Source of the DNA: Actinomycetospora chibensis
GTDB lineage: Bacteria; Actinomycetota; Actinomycetes; Mycobacteriales; Pseudonocardiaceae
Assembly: GCF_028737215.1 (NCBI RefSeq)
Contig: NZ_JAQZAM010000016.1
Coordinates: 60,210 to 124,209 of the forward strand
DNA: 64,000 nucleotides
Direction of reading: 5' to 3'
This document shows positions 48,435-56,994 of this stretch, piece by piece; position 1 is the first letter of the stretch, and the number at the start of each line of letters is the position of its first letter. The position numbers were made by a program, and so were the translations under genes. The notes beneath the pieces are model-generated. The model did no database searches. It was not told where the DNA came from and worked only from the letters and a program-made list of their open reading frames with translations.

Positions 48435-49525
48435 CAGACCGTCACCTCCTGCGCGAGGCGAGCCGCCACGAGCGACTCGTGGGTGGGGGCGTCGGGCACG
48501 TGCACGGGCTTGCGGGCCGCGAACTCCTTGCGCAGCACCGGCACGACCTCCTCGCCGAGGATGTCCAGCTGCTCGAGCACGGTCTTCAGTGGCAGCCCCG
48601 CGTGGTCGATGAGGAACAGCTGGCGCTGGTAGTCGCCGACGTACTCGCGGAAGCCCAGCGTTCGGTCGATGACCTCCTGCGGGCTGCCCACGGTCAGCGG
48701 CGTCTCGCGGGTGAAGTCCTCCAGCGAGGGTCCGTGACCGTAGACCGGCGCGTTGTCGAAGTACGGCCGGAACTCCCGCACCGCGTCCTGCGAGTTCTTC
48801 CGCATGAACACCTGTCCGCCGAGGCCGACGATCGCCCGGTCGGCGTCGCCGTGCCCGTGGTGCTCGAAGCGCCGGCGGTAGAAGTCGACCATGCGCCGGG
48901 TGTGGTCGGCCGGCCAGAAGATGTGATTTCCGAAGAAGCCGTCGCCGTAGAAGGCGGCCTGCTCCGCGATCTCGGGGCTGCGGATCGAGCCGTGCCACAC
49001 GAACGGCGCGACGCCGTCGAGCGGGCGCGGGGTCGAGGTGAAGCCCTGCAGCGGCGTGCGGAACCTCCCCTCCCAGTCGACGACATCCTCGTCCCAGAGG
49101 CGGCGCAGCAGCGCGTAGTTCTCCACCGCCAGCGGGATGCCCTGGCGGATGTCCTGGCCGAACCAGGGGTAGACGGGGCCGGTGTTGCCGCGCCCGAGTG
49201 TGAGGTCGACGCGGCCGCCGGAGACGTGCTGCAGCATCGCGTAGTCCTCGGCGATCTTCACCGGGTCGTTCGTGGTGATCAGCGTCGTCGCCGTGGAGAG
49301 CTGCAGGCGCTCCGTGCGCCCGGCCAGGTAGCCGAGCGTCGTCGTGGGCGACGACGAGAAGAACGGCGGGTTGTGGTGCTCGCCGAGGGCGAACACGTCG
49401 AGGCCGACCTCCTCGGTCTTCTCCGCGATGCGCAGGACAGCCTGGAGACGCTCGGCCTCGGTGGGGGCGAAGCCCGTCGTCGGGTCGGGGGTGATGTCGC
49501 TGACCGAGAAGACACCGAACTGCAT
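48434..49525 (-). CDS. CE1758-family FMN-dependent luciferase-like monooxygenase
   Basis: A 363-residue LLM protein: 'MQFGVFSVSDITPDPTTGFAPTEAERLQAVLRIAEKTEEVGLDVFALGEHHNPPFFSSSPTTTLGYLAGRTERLQLSTATTLI' covers strands 1-3 (quoted in part here for motif position: E-H-H near residue 50), 'GRVDLTLGRGNTGPVYPWFGQDI' is near 110 and 'NHIFWPADHTRRMVDFYRRRF' near 205. ATG 49525 follows AGGAG eight bases upstream; the longer frame to 49555 lacks family similarity. Works with the reductase encoded downstream. A palindrome lies 17 bases before the start. Confidence 0.9.
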   Translation of the reverse strand: MQFGVFSVSDITPDPTTGFAPTEAERLQAVLRIAEKTEEVGLDVFALGEHHNPPFFSSSPTTTLGYLAGRTERLQLSTATTLITTNDPVKIAEDYAMLQHVSGGRVDLTLGRGNTGPVYPWFGQDIRQGIPLAVENYALLRRLWDEDVVDWEGRFRTPLQGFTSTPRPLDGVAPFVWHGSIRSPEIAEQAAFYGDGFFGNHIFWPADHTRRMVDFYRRRFEHHGHGDADRAIVGLGGQVFMRKNSQDAVREFRPYFDNAPVYGHGPSLEDFTRETPLTVGSPQEVIDRTLGFREYVGDYQRQLFLIDHAGLPLKTVLEQLDILGEEVVPVLRKEFAARKPVHVPDAPTHESLVAARLAQEVTV

Positions 49526-49541
49526 GGCTCTGTGCTCCTTT

Positions 49542-49557
49542 AGTTGACGATTCAACT
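49542..49557. promoter_or_regulatory. palindrome before the monooxygenase/reductase operon
   Basis: AGTTGA-CGAT-TCAACT has perfect six-base arms. The A+T-rich arms stand out from the surroundings and the site is 17 bases upstream of the monooxygenase start. A MarR-, LysR- or TetR-type dimer could bind; no regulator gene is adjacent. Confidence 0.5.
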
Positions 49558-49754
49558 TGTACCCGGCAGAACCGCGGGGGCGGCTCGGCTATTCCGGGTG
49601 GACGTCGCGTCGGGGTCGTTGACGACCGGACGGGGCTCGGTTGTACTCCATGTGACGGGTGGATCTCACTTTTCCACGTACAGAGCAGTCCTCGACCGCG
49701 TGGGCCGGACTCGGTGACCGCTGTCGGTGACGGATGGTGACGAACGGAGTGAGC

Positions 49755-51434
49755 ATGGCGGACGAGGTGCAGGACGTCCTGGTGGCGGGGGCCGGCCCGG
49801 TCGGCCTGACCGCGGCGGTGGAGCTGGCACGGCGCGGGGTGGCGGTCCGGGTGATCGACACGCTCGAGCAGCCGCGGCACTACGCCAAGGCCGTCGGGCT
49901 CCAGCCGCGGACCCTGGAGCACTGGGAGCGCACCGGCATGCTGACCGCGGCGCTCGACGAGGTGCAGACGATGCGCGGGCAGATCGTGCACGTCGACGGC
50001 GTCGAGGTCGCACGGATGGAGCTCCACCTGCCACCGGACGTGCCCTACGGCTTCACGTCCCTGCCCCAGTACACGACCGAGCGCCTGCTCGCCGAGGAGC
50101 TGCGCCGCCACGGCGGCACCGTCGAGCGCGGGTCCGAGCTCGTCGACTTCTCCCAGGACGCCGCCGGGGTGACCGCCCGGATCCGCACCTCCGCGGGGGA
50201 GGAGACCGTTCGGGTGTCCTACCTCGTCGGGGCCGATGGCGCCCACAGCGTGGTGCGCAAGGGACTCGGGCTCGCCTTCGAGGGCGACGCGTTCGCCGAG
50301 GAGTACATGCTCGGCGACGTCGTGCTCGACTGGTCGCAGCCGCCCGGCTTCGGCGTCCGGGTGACACGCACGGTCCCCGACGGCCCGGACGACATCCTCG
50401 TCGCCATCCCGCTCCCGGAGCACGGGCGCTACCGCATCTCCATGCTCGCCCCGCCCGAGCTCAGCACCCACCCGGCCGCAGCGCGGGCCGGTACCGCTCG
50501 CGTCGACGACGTCGTCCACGGCCTGGAGTCCGGCCACGCCCCGGAGCTGCACCACCTCCAGGCCGTCGTCGATCGCCTCGCTCCCGAGCCCACGACCGTC
50601 TCCGACCTGCGCTGGTCGTCGGTGTTCCGCATCAGCCACCGGCTCGCCGACCGCTACGGCGTCGGGCGCGTGTTCATCGCGGGCGACGCCGCGCACATCC
50701 ACCCGCCCACCGGCGGGCAGGGCATGAACACCGGGATCCAGGACGCCCTCAACCTCGCGTGGAAGCTCGCGCTCGTCGTCGACGGCGTGGCGGAGCCCGC
50801 GCTGCTCGAGAGCTACCACCTCGAGCGGCACCCGGTGGGCGAGGAGGTCGTCGGGCGCACGGTGCGCCAGGCGCGGCAGGGCTTCGACGCCGACGACCCG
50901 GCGACGATGATGCGGCGCGAGGCGCAGCTGCTGGTGAGCTATCCGGTCAGCCCGATCGTCGGGGCCACGGGCGCCGCCCTCGGGGTGCTCCCCGGCGAGC
51001 GGGCGCCCGACGCCCGCGGCCTGCGCCGGCCCACGGTCACCGACCCGCTGCGCCTGCACGCCGTGCTCGCGGCGACCGAGTTCGCGCTGCTCGCCTACGT
51101 CGACGACCTCGACCAGCTCGCGGAGGTCGGCGCCGCGCGGGCGGTCGCGGCGGCGAGCGCCCTGCCGATGCGCGTGCACGCCGTGGGCGCCCCGGACCTC
51201 GGACCGGCGCTGGACGCCGCCGGCGAGCCCCACCTGCTCGACGGCGCCGGGGACCTCGCGGCCGCCTACGGCGTGCGGGGCGGCGACGCGGTGCTCGTCC
51301 GCCCCGACGGCTACATCGGCTGGACCGCGCGCCCGCTCACGGCCGAGGCGCTGGCCCTCCACCTCGCCACCCTCACCCGGGCCCCGCAGGGTGCCGCGGC
51401 CGGCGCGAACGCGTCGGCTCAGGTACCGCAGTAG
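49755..51434 (+). CDS. FAD-dependent aromatic hydroxylase (PheA/TfdB family)
   Basis: A 559-residue flavoprotein monooxygenase. '[28 protein letters not shown]' at residues 8-35 binds ADP; '[18 protein letters not shown]' near 157 is the D-G motif; '[40 protein letters not shown]' near 307-345 binds the FAD ribityl. A thioredoxin-like C-terminal domain follows ('[16 protein letters not shown]'). It would hydroxylate a phenolic ring with NAD(P)H and oxygen. ATG 49755 has GGAG close upstream; ATG 49734 is a weaker alternative. Convergent, 16-base overlap with SelO. Confidence 0.9.
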   Translation: MADEVQDVLVAGAGPVGLTAAVELARRGVAVRVIDTLEQPRHYAKAVGLQPRTLEHWERTGMLTAALDEVQTMRGQIVHVDGVEVARMELHLPPDVPYGFTSLPQYTTERLLAEELRRHGGTVERGSELVDFSQDAAGVTARIRTSAGEETVRVSYLVGADGAHSVVRKGLGLAFEGDAFAEEYMLGDVVLDWSQPPGFGVRVTRTVPDGPDDILVAIPLPEHGRYRISMLAPPELSTHPAAARAGTARVDDVVHGLESGHAPELHHLQAVVDRLAPEPTTVSDLRWSSVFRISHRLADRYGVGRVFIAGDAAHIHPPTGGQGMNTGIQDALNLAWKLALVVDGVAEPALLESYHLERHPVGEEVVGRTVRQARQGFDADDPATMMRREAQLLVSYPVSPIVGATGAALGVLPGERAPDARGLRRPTVTDPLRLHAVLAATEFALLAYVDDLDQLAEVGAARAVAAASALPMRVHAVGAPDLGPALDAAGEPHLLDGAGDLAAAYGVRGGDAVLVRPDGYIGWTARPLTAEALALHLATLTRAPQGAAAGANASAQVPQ

Positions 51435-52894
51435 GTCACGTACGCCGCGGAGCCGGCCGGGTCGGGAGCTGCGTAGGCCTCCTGGCCCGGCTGCTCGGTG
51501 AACGGGTCGGCGAGCACCGCGACCAGGCGGTGGAACGGCGCGAGGTCGCCGTCGACGGCCGCGGTGAGCGCGGCCTCGACCTGGTGGTTGCGGGGGATGT
51601 AGACCGGGTTGACCCGGTCCATGGCGTCGGCGATCTCCGCGGCGGGCCGCGTGTCGCCGGCCAGCGCGGCGTGCCAGCGCTCCAGCCACGCGTCGACGGC
51701 CTCCCGGTCGATCACGAGGTCGCGCACCGGGGCGCCCTCCCCGCGCGCGGCCGACGACAGCGCGCGGAAGAACCGCGTGTGGTCGGGGTGCTGGTCGGCC
51801 ATCAGCGTGACCAGGTCCTCCACCAGCTCCGGGTGCTCTCCGGTGAGCCCGATCTTGGCGTGCAGACCCGCCGACCGGTGCCGCGTGTAGCGCTCGCCGA
51901 ACGCCGAGACGGCGTCCGTGGCGAGCTGCACGGCGGTGTCGGCGTCGTCATCGATCAGCGACAGCAGGCTCTCGGCGAACCGTGCCAGGTTCCACTGCGC
52001 GACCGCGGGCTGGCGGCCGTAGGCGTACCGCCCGGCGTGGTCGATGGAGCTGTACACCGTCGCCGGGTCGTCGGCGTCCATGAAGGCGCAGGGCCCGTAG
52101 TCGATGGTCTCGCCGGAGATCGTCATGTTGTCGGTGTTCATGACGCCGTGCACGAACCCGACGTCCATCCACTGCGCGATCAGCGACGCCTGGGCCTCGA
52201 CGACGGCCTCGAGCAGCGCCAGCGCGGGGCGCTCGGCCTCCGCCGCCGCCGGGTGGTGGCGCGTGATCGCGTGTTCGGTGAGCCGGCGCAGGAGGTCGGC
52301 GTCGCCGGTGGCCGCGGCGTACTGGAACGAGCCCACCCGCAGGTGGCTCGACGCGATCCGCGCCAGCACCGCCCCGGGCTGCGTCGTCTCGCGGGTGACG
52401 CTCTCGCCGGTCGTGACGACGGCGAGCGCCCGCGTCGTCGGGACGCCCAGCGCGTGCATCGCCTCGCCGATGACGTACTCGCGCAGCATCGGCGCGAGCG
52501 GCGCCCTGCCGTCCCCACCGCGCGCGAACGGCGTGCGGCCCGAGCCCTTGAGGTGCAGGTCGCGCCGGCGGCCCGCGGTGTCGGTGAGCTCGCCGAGCAG
52601 CAGCGCCCGGCCGTCACCGAGGCGCGGGGAGTAGTTGCCGAACTGGTGGCCGGCGTAGGCCTGCGCCACCGGCGTCGCGCCGGCGGGCACGGCCGCGCCG
52701 GCGAGGACGGCGACGCCCTCGGGGCAGCGCAGCGCCTCGGCGTCGAGCCCGAGCTCGCCGGCCAGCTCCTCGTTGAGCGCGACGAGCTCCGGCGACGGCG
52801 AGGGCGCCGCCTGCCACGCCTGGTAGAGGCCACCGAGGTCGCGGACGAACCAGTCGTCGAGAGCGAACATCGGCCGGGTGTCGGCGACGGTCAT
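51419..52894 (-). CDS. selO: protein adenylyltransferase SelO (YdiU/UPF0061)
   Basis: A 491-residue pseudokinase that transfers AMP to protein hydroxyls. Characteristic blocks: '[26 protein letters not shown]' near residue 80, '[48 protein letters not shown]' near 115-160, '[33 protein letters not shown]' near 240 with the catalytic N and D, and the terminal 'YVTYCGT'. The cysteine occupies the position of the selenocysteine in eukaryotic SelO. ATG 52894 is fixed by the ATGA overlap with the gene upstream. SelO protects against oxidative stress in other bacteria. Confidence 0.94.
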   Translation of the reverse strand: MTVADTRPMFALDDWFVRDLGGLYQAWQAAPSPSPELVALNEELAGELGLDAEALRCPEGVAVLAGAAVPAGATPVAQAYAGHQFGNYSPRLGDGRALLLGELTDTAGRRRDLHLKGSGRTPFARGGDGRAPLAPMLREYVIGEAMHALGVPTTRALAVVTTGESVTRETTQPGAVLARIASSHLRVGSFQYAAATGDADLLRRLTEHAITRHHPAAAEAERPALALLEAVVEAQASLIAQWMDVGFVHGVMNTDNMTISGETIDYGPCAFMDADDPATVYSSIDHAGRYAYGRQPAVAQWNLARFAESLLSLIDDDADTAVQLATDAVSAFGERYTRHRSAGLHAKIGLTGEHPELVEDLVTLMADQHPDHTRFFRALSSAARGEGAPVRDLVIDREAVDAWLERWHAALAGDTRPAAEIADAMDRVNPVYIPRNHQVEAALTAAVDGDLAPFHRLVAVLADPFTEQPGQEAYAAPDPAGSAAYVTYCGT

Positions 52895-53517
52895 GGATCC
52901 GAGGTTAACCACGTCGGCTGATCGTCACTCCGGATCAGCGTCGTGATCCGCACGAGCGACGGCGCGGTGGGCGTCGAGCCGAAGCCGAAGTGCACGGGCG
53001 GGCGTACCGGCCCGAGCGTGCCCTGGTCGCGGCCCTCGAACGTCACGGCGGCGTCGACGACGCGGTGCAGGTCGCGGGCGCCGTAGTACTCGGTGCGCCC
53101 TCCCCCGGCCGTGCCGACCGTGCGGACGCCGGGCAGCACCCGGCGCGCGATCGCGTCGAGGGCGGCGATCCAGCGCGGCGCGGCGGCCAGCCGCGACGGC
53201 ACCGCGCGCAGCAGCCACCCGAGCGTCGGACGTCCGCCGACCCGCAGCGTCACCTCCAGGTCGTCGGTGACGATCCGGTGGCAGTCCCCGAACTCCTCGT
53301 GGGCCACCGCCCCGAGGCGCGTCTCGTCGAACGTGTACGTCGCGCCGACGAACTCCGCGACCCGCTCGTCGGGGGCCAGGAGGATCCGGTGGCCGTCGGG
53401 ACGCTCGACCATGACGTCGGTGAACGCCCCGAGCGGCGACGTCGGCCAGTGCCCGATCACCACCCGCAGCCCGGCCGCCGTGCCGAGGCCGGCGATCCAC
53501 CCGTCGAAGCGCTCCAC
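52891..53517 (-). CDS. conserved hypothetical protein coupled to SelO
   Basis: A 208-residue soluble protein starting with GTG: '[63 protein letters not shown]' at its beginning, then '[51 protein letters not shown]', and '[30 protein letters not shown]'. No assigned domain was recognised, although the order of strands suggests a heterogeneous beta-rich fold. It overlaps selO by four bases, so it may be functionally linked. Confidence 0.7.
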   Translation of the reverse strand: MERFDGWIAGLGTAAGLRVVIGHWPTSPLGAFTDVMVERPDGHRILLAPDERVAEFVGATYTFDETRLGAVAHEEFGDCHRIVTDDLEVTLRVGGRPTLGWLLRAVPSRLAAAPRWIAALDAIARRVLPGVRTVGTAGGGRTEYYGARDLHRVVDAAVTFEGRDQGTLGPVRPPVHFGFGSTPTAPSLVRITTLIRSDDQPTWLTSDP

Positions 53518-53578
53518 GTGCCGGGCCTACCCGCTCCGGTTCATGGGAAGCGTCGCGGCGCCCCGGGCCGCCGGCAGC

Positions 53579-54838
53579 TCACCGCGCGAGCCCGACCTGG
53601 TCGCCCGCCCAGCGGCCGAGCACCGAGAACGCGGCCTGGTGCCCGAGGGAGCCGTCCGGGCCCGTGTCGAAGGCGTGGTCGGCGAAGGGGACGTCGACGC
53701 GCTCGACGGGGACGCCGGCGGCCCGCGCGGCGTCGACGAAGCCGTCGGCGCCCGACGGTGGGACGAGCCGGTCGCGCGCCGGGACGATCAGCAGGGTCGG
53801 CGGAGCAGCCGGGGTGAGCGCGTCCGTGGCGGACACCGCCCGGTAGCGCTCAGGCACCTGCGCGGGCACACCGCCGGTGTAGCCGACGGCGAACTCCTGG
53901 GCGCCCCGCCCGTTCCGGTGGGTGTCGGCGAGGTCCACCGCGGGATAGAGGGTGGCGATCGCCCGCGGGACCGGGACGGGCACCGGCGACGCGCACGCCG
54001 CGGTCTGTGTGCCGGCCGCGGCGCCGTAGCCCACCGAGAGAGCGAGCTGGCCGCCCGCCGAGTCGCCGCCGATCACGAGCCGGCGGGCGTCGCCACCCTG
54101 CTCGGCGGCGTGCTCGGCGACGTGGGAGAGCGCGCAGGCGACCTGGGGGCCCGCGACGTCCCACGTCGGGCGCCCGGGGCGGGTGAGCGTGTACCCGACG
54201 GAGACGACGAGCCAGCCCTCGTCGGCGAGACGCCGGAGGTCCGGGGTGCGGTCGAGCTCGGAGCCGGTGCGCCACCCGCCGCCGTGCACCCACACGAAGA
54301 CGGGGGCCGGCGTGCTGCCGCGAGGCCGCAGGACCGACAGGTGCAGGTCCTCGCCCTCGGGGGTCGTCAGGTAGACCGGGCGCGCGTCGGGCTCGGCGGC
54401 GGGCGGGCCCGGCAGGGCGACGGCGCGCAGGGGGTCGACGCTCCCGCCGGCCCCGACCGTCGCCGCCACCACCGCGCCGACGGCCCCGGCGAGCGCCAGG
54501 GTCGCGACGGTGGCGACGGCGGCCACCACCGTGGCCGGGACCGTCCGCCGGGCCCGGCGCAGCAGCCACGCCCCGGCCGTCACGACGAGGCCGAGGAGGA
54601 GTAGCGGCGGCCCCCACACGACCACGACCGCCGGGGAGCCCTGCGCGCCGAGCAGCGACGACCCGGGGACGAGCGCGGTCAGCGCGGCGACGACGAGGAC
54701 CAGCGACGCCACGGCGAGCACGACCAGCGTGACGACGCGCAACGGCCCGGATCGGCGCGGCGCGGCGTCGCGGTCCGCTACGTCCTGGTCCGTCACGTCC
54801 GACAGCGAAGCACGCCCGCCGTCCCACCCGTCGGTCAC
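53579..54838 (-). CDS. membrane-anchored alpha/beta hydrolase (lipase/esterase-like)
   Basis: A 419-residue protein. Three hydrophobic segments come first ('VVTLVVLAVASLVLVVAALTALV', 'VVVVWGPPLLLLGLVVTAGAWLL', 'VVAAVATVATLALAGAVGAVVAA', residues about 35-135), then an extracytoplasmic or cytoplasmic hydrolase domain with 'FVWVHGGGWRTGSELDRTPDLRRLA' near 190, the nucleophile in 'LVIGGDSAGGQLALSVGYG' near 263, 'IVPARDRLVPP' near 365 and 'FADHAFD' near 392. No ribosome site precedes GTG 54838; GTG 54796 is an alternative. Confidence 0.85.
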   Translation of the reverse strand: MTDGWDGGRASLSDVTDQDVADRDAAPRRSGPLRVVTLVVLAVASLVLVVAALTALVPGSSLLGAQGSPAVVVVWGPPLLLLGLVVTAGAWLLRRARRTVPATVVAAVATVATLALAGAVGAVVAATVGAGGSVDPLRAVALPGPPAAEPDARPVYLTTPEGEDLHLSVLRPRGSTPAPVFVWVHGGGWRTGSELDRTPDLRRLADEGWLVVSVGYTLTRPGRPTWDVAGPQVACALSHVAEHAAEQGGDARRLVIGGDSAGGQLALSVGYGAAAGTQTAACASPVPVPVPRAIATLYPAVDLADTHRNGRGAQEFAVGYTGGVPAQVPERYRAVSATDALTPAAPPTLLIVPARDRLVPPSGADGFVDAARAAGVPVERVDVPFADHAFDTGPDGSLGHQAAFSVLGRWAGDQVGLAR

Positions 54839-54894
54839 GGTCGGGTGAGAGCTGTCCGGTGCGCCGCCGTGCCGGGCAGGTGCAAGATCGGGCC

Positions 54895-56655
54895 ATGGCT
54901 CACACCGTCGCCGACCAGATCATCGAGGTTCTGATCCGGTCCGGGGTCCGGAGGATCTACGGGCTCGTCGGCGACAGCCTCAACCCGATCGTCGACGCGG
55001 TGCGGCGTTCGGGGGGCGCGGCCGAGGGCGGGATCGACTGGATCCACGTGCACAACGAGGAGGCCGGCGCGCTCGCCGCCGCCGCGGAGGCCCAGCTCAC
55101 CGGCACGCTCGCGGTCTGCGCGGGGAGCTGCGGGCCCGGCAACACGCACATGATCCAGGGCCTCTACGACGCCCACCGCTCCGGCGCCCCCGTGCTCGCG
55201 ATCGCCTCGCACATCCCGTCGACCCAGATCGGCACGACCTACTTCCAGGAGACCCACCCGACCTCGTTGTTCGCCGAGTGCTCCTCGTGGGTCGAGCTGG
55301 TCTCCCGTCCCCAGCAGCTGCCGCGCCTGCAGCGCATCGCGATGCAGGCGGCGCTGGCCGACCGCGGGGTCTCGGTGCTCGTGATCCCCGGCGACATCAC
55401 GGCCGAGGCGGCGGCGCACCCCACCGGCCACGGCGACCTCGTGGCGCCCTCCGCCGTCGTGACGCCGGCCGCCGACCGCGTCGAGGCCCTGGCGGAGCGG
55501 GTGAACCGCGCGTCGTCGGTGACGCTGTTCGTCGGCGCCGGGGTGCGGGAGGCCCGCGACGAGGTCCTCGCGCTGGCCGAGAAGGTCAAGGCGCCGGTGG
55601 GCCACTCCCTCGGCGGCAAGGAGTGGATCCAGTACGACAACCCCTACGACGTGGGGATGAGCGGGCTCCTGGGCTACGGCGCCTGTTTCGAGGCCAGCCA
55701 CGAGGCCGACCTGCTCGTGCTGCTCGGCACCGACTTCCCCTACGACGGGTTCCTGCCCCAGGCGCACACCGTGCAGGTCGACCGCGACGCGCGGCACCTC
55801 GGACGGCGCACCGTGCTCGACCTCGGCGTCGAGGGCGACGTCGGCGCCACCCTGCGCGCGCTGCTCCCGCTGCTCGACGAGAAGACCGATCGCACGTTCC
55901 TCGACCGGATGCTGCGCCACCACGCCGAGGCGCTCGAGCACGTCGTCGACGCCTACACCCGTCGCGTCGAGGACCACCGGCCGGTGCATCCCGAGTACCT
56001 CGCCTCGGTGCTCGACGAGGAGCTGACCGACGACGCCGTCGTCACCGTCGACACCGGTATGTGCAACGTCTGGGCCGCCCGCTACATCACGCCCACCGGC
56101 CGCCGGCGGATCGTCGGCTCCTTCCGGCACGGGACGATGGCCAACGCACTGCCGCACGCGATCGGTGCGGCGGTCTCCCAGCCCGGCCGCCAGGTCGTCT
56201 CCCTGTCCGGCGACGGCGGGCTGACGATGCTGATGGGCGAGCTGCTGACCACCGTCGAGCAGGACCTCGACCTCACCGTCGTGGCGTTCAACAACGGCGC
56301 GCTCGGCATGATCCGCCTGGAGATGATGGTCGCCGGGTTCCCGTCGTTCCAGACCGACCACGGGCCCGCGGACCTCGGGGCGATCGCCGCGGCCGCCGGA
56401 CTGCACGCCGTCACGGTCACCGACCCGCACGAGCTGCGCGGCGCCCTGCGCGCGGCCCTCGACCACCGCGGCCCGTCGCTGGTCGATGTGCGTACCGACC
56501 CGAACGCCCTGTCGATCCCCCCGCACGTCACCGCGGAGCAGGTGCGCGGGTTCGCCCTCGCCGGCATGCGGACCGTTCTCGCGGGCGGTGTCGGGAAGAT
56601 GGTCGACCTCGCCCGGTCCAACCTGCGCTCGATCCCGCGGCACCCGCTGCGCTAG
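54895..56655 (+). CDS. poxB: pyruvate oxidase/quinone-dependent pyruvate dehydrogenase-like (ThDP enzyme)
   Basis: A 586-residue thiamine-diphosphate enzyme. N-terminal PYR domain with 'VHNEEAGALAAAAEAQLTGTLAVCAGSCGPGNTHMIQGLYDAH' (catalytic E near residue 50), middle FAD-type domain, and PP domain with the G-D-G-x(n)-N motif 'VSLSGDGGLTMLMGELLTTVEQDLDLTVVAFNNG' near 440-472. The C terminus 'MVDLARSNLRSIPRHPLR' resembles the membrane-binding tail of PoxB. It would decarboxylate pyruvate to acetate and pass electrons to quinone. ATG 54895 has no clear ribosome site. Confidence 0.87.
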   Translation: MAHTVADQIIEVLIRSGVRRIYGLVGDSLNPIVDAVRRSGGAAEGGIDWIHVHNEEAGALAAAAEAQLTGTLAVCAGSCGPGNTHMIQGLYDAHRSGAPVLAIASHIPSTQIGTTYFQETHPTSLFAECSSWVELVSRPQQLPRLQRIAMQAALADRGVSVLVIPGDITAEAAAHPTGHGDLVAPSAVVTPAADRVEALAERVNRASSVTLFVGAGVREARDEVLALAEKVKAPVGHSLGGKEWIQYDNPYDVGMSGLLGYGACFEASHEADLLVLLGTDFPYDGFLPQAHTVQVDRDARHLGRRTVLDLGVEGDVGATLRALLPLLDEKTDRTFLDRMLRHHAEALEHVVDAYTRRVEDHRPVHPEYLASVLDEELTDDAVVTVDTGMCNVWAARYITPTGRRRIVGSFRHGTMANALPHAIGAAVSQPGRQVVSLSGDGGLTMLMGELLTTVEQDLDLTVVAFNNGALGMIRLEMMVAGFPSFQTDHGPADLGAIAAAAGLHAVTVTDPHELRGALRAALDHRGPSLVDVRTDPNALSIPPHVTAEQVRGFALAGMRTVLAGGVGKMVDLARSNLRSIPRHPLR

Positions 56656-56926
56656 TCGTCGCGGGCAGTCGTCGCGCCGGTCGTCGCCGGCCCGTCGGAC
56701 CGCGGCGGCGGTGCGCCGGTCCCGAGCGCCCAGGCGCTCGGGGAGCGTGCCACCACGCCCGGGCACCAGACCGGGCCGGTCGGGCGGGTCCTCGGCGAGC
56801 ACCGCGCCACCTCGCCGCGCAGGGCGAGCTCGCTGTGGCGGTAGGCGACGGCGCCCCCACGACGTTCGAGACCACCACGAGGACGCCGACGAGCGCCTTC
56901 GTCGCCGGCCGGAAGTCGCGGTGCAC
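56652..56926 (-). pseudogene. possible frameshifted small membrane protein in the poxB-ppdK gap
   Basis: The 339-base gap between poxB and ppdK has no intact gene. On the minus strand GTG 56926 starts 'VHRDFRPATKALVGVLVVVSNVVG', a plausible single membrane helix, after which this frame turns into low-quality arginine-rich sequence. One base away the frame reads 'AVAYRHSELALRGEVARC' and continues to a stop at 56652-56654. A single missing G in the GGGGG run near 56854 would join them. It is either a decayed gene or a sequencing error; the evidence is weak. Confidence 0.3.
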
Positions 56927-56994
56927 GGTCCCGCGCTCCGGGAGTCGTCCATGCGCTCGACCCTATATAGCAGGTACCGGAGGTACCGCGACGC

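Noticed and set aside
56973..56986. GGTACCGGAGGTACC as an operator
   Set aside because: It is a short direct and inverted repeat of GGTACC downstream of convergent gene ends, not at a promoter.
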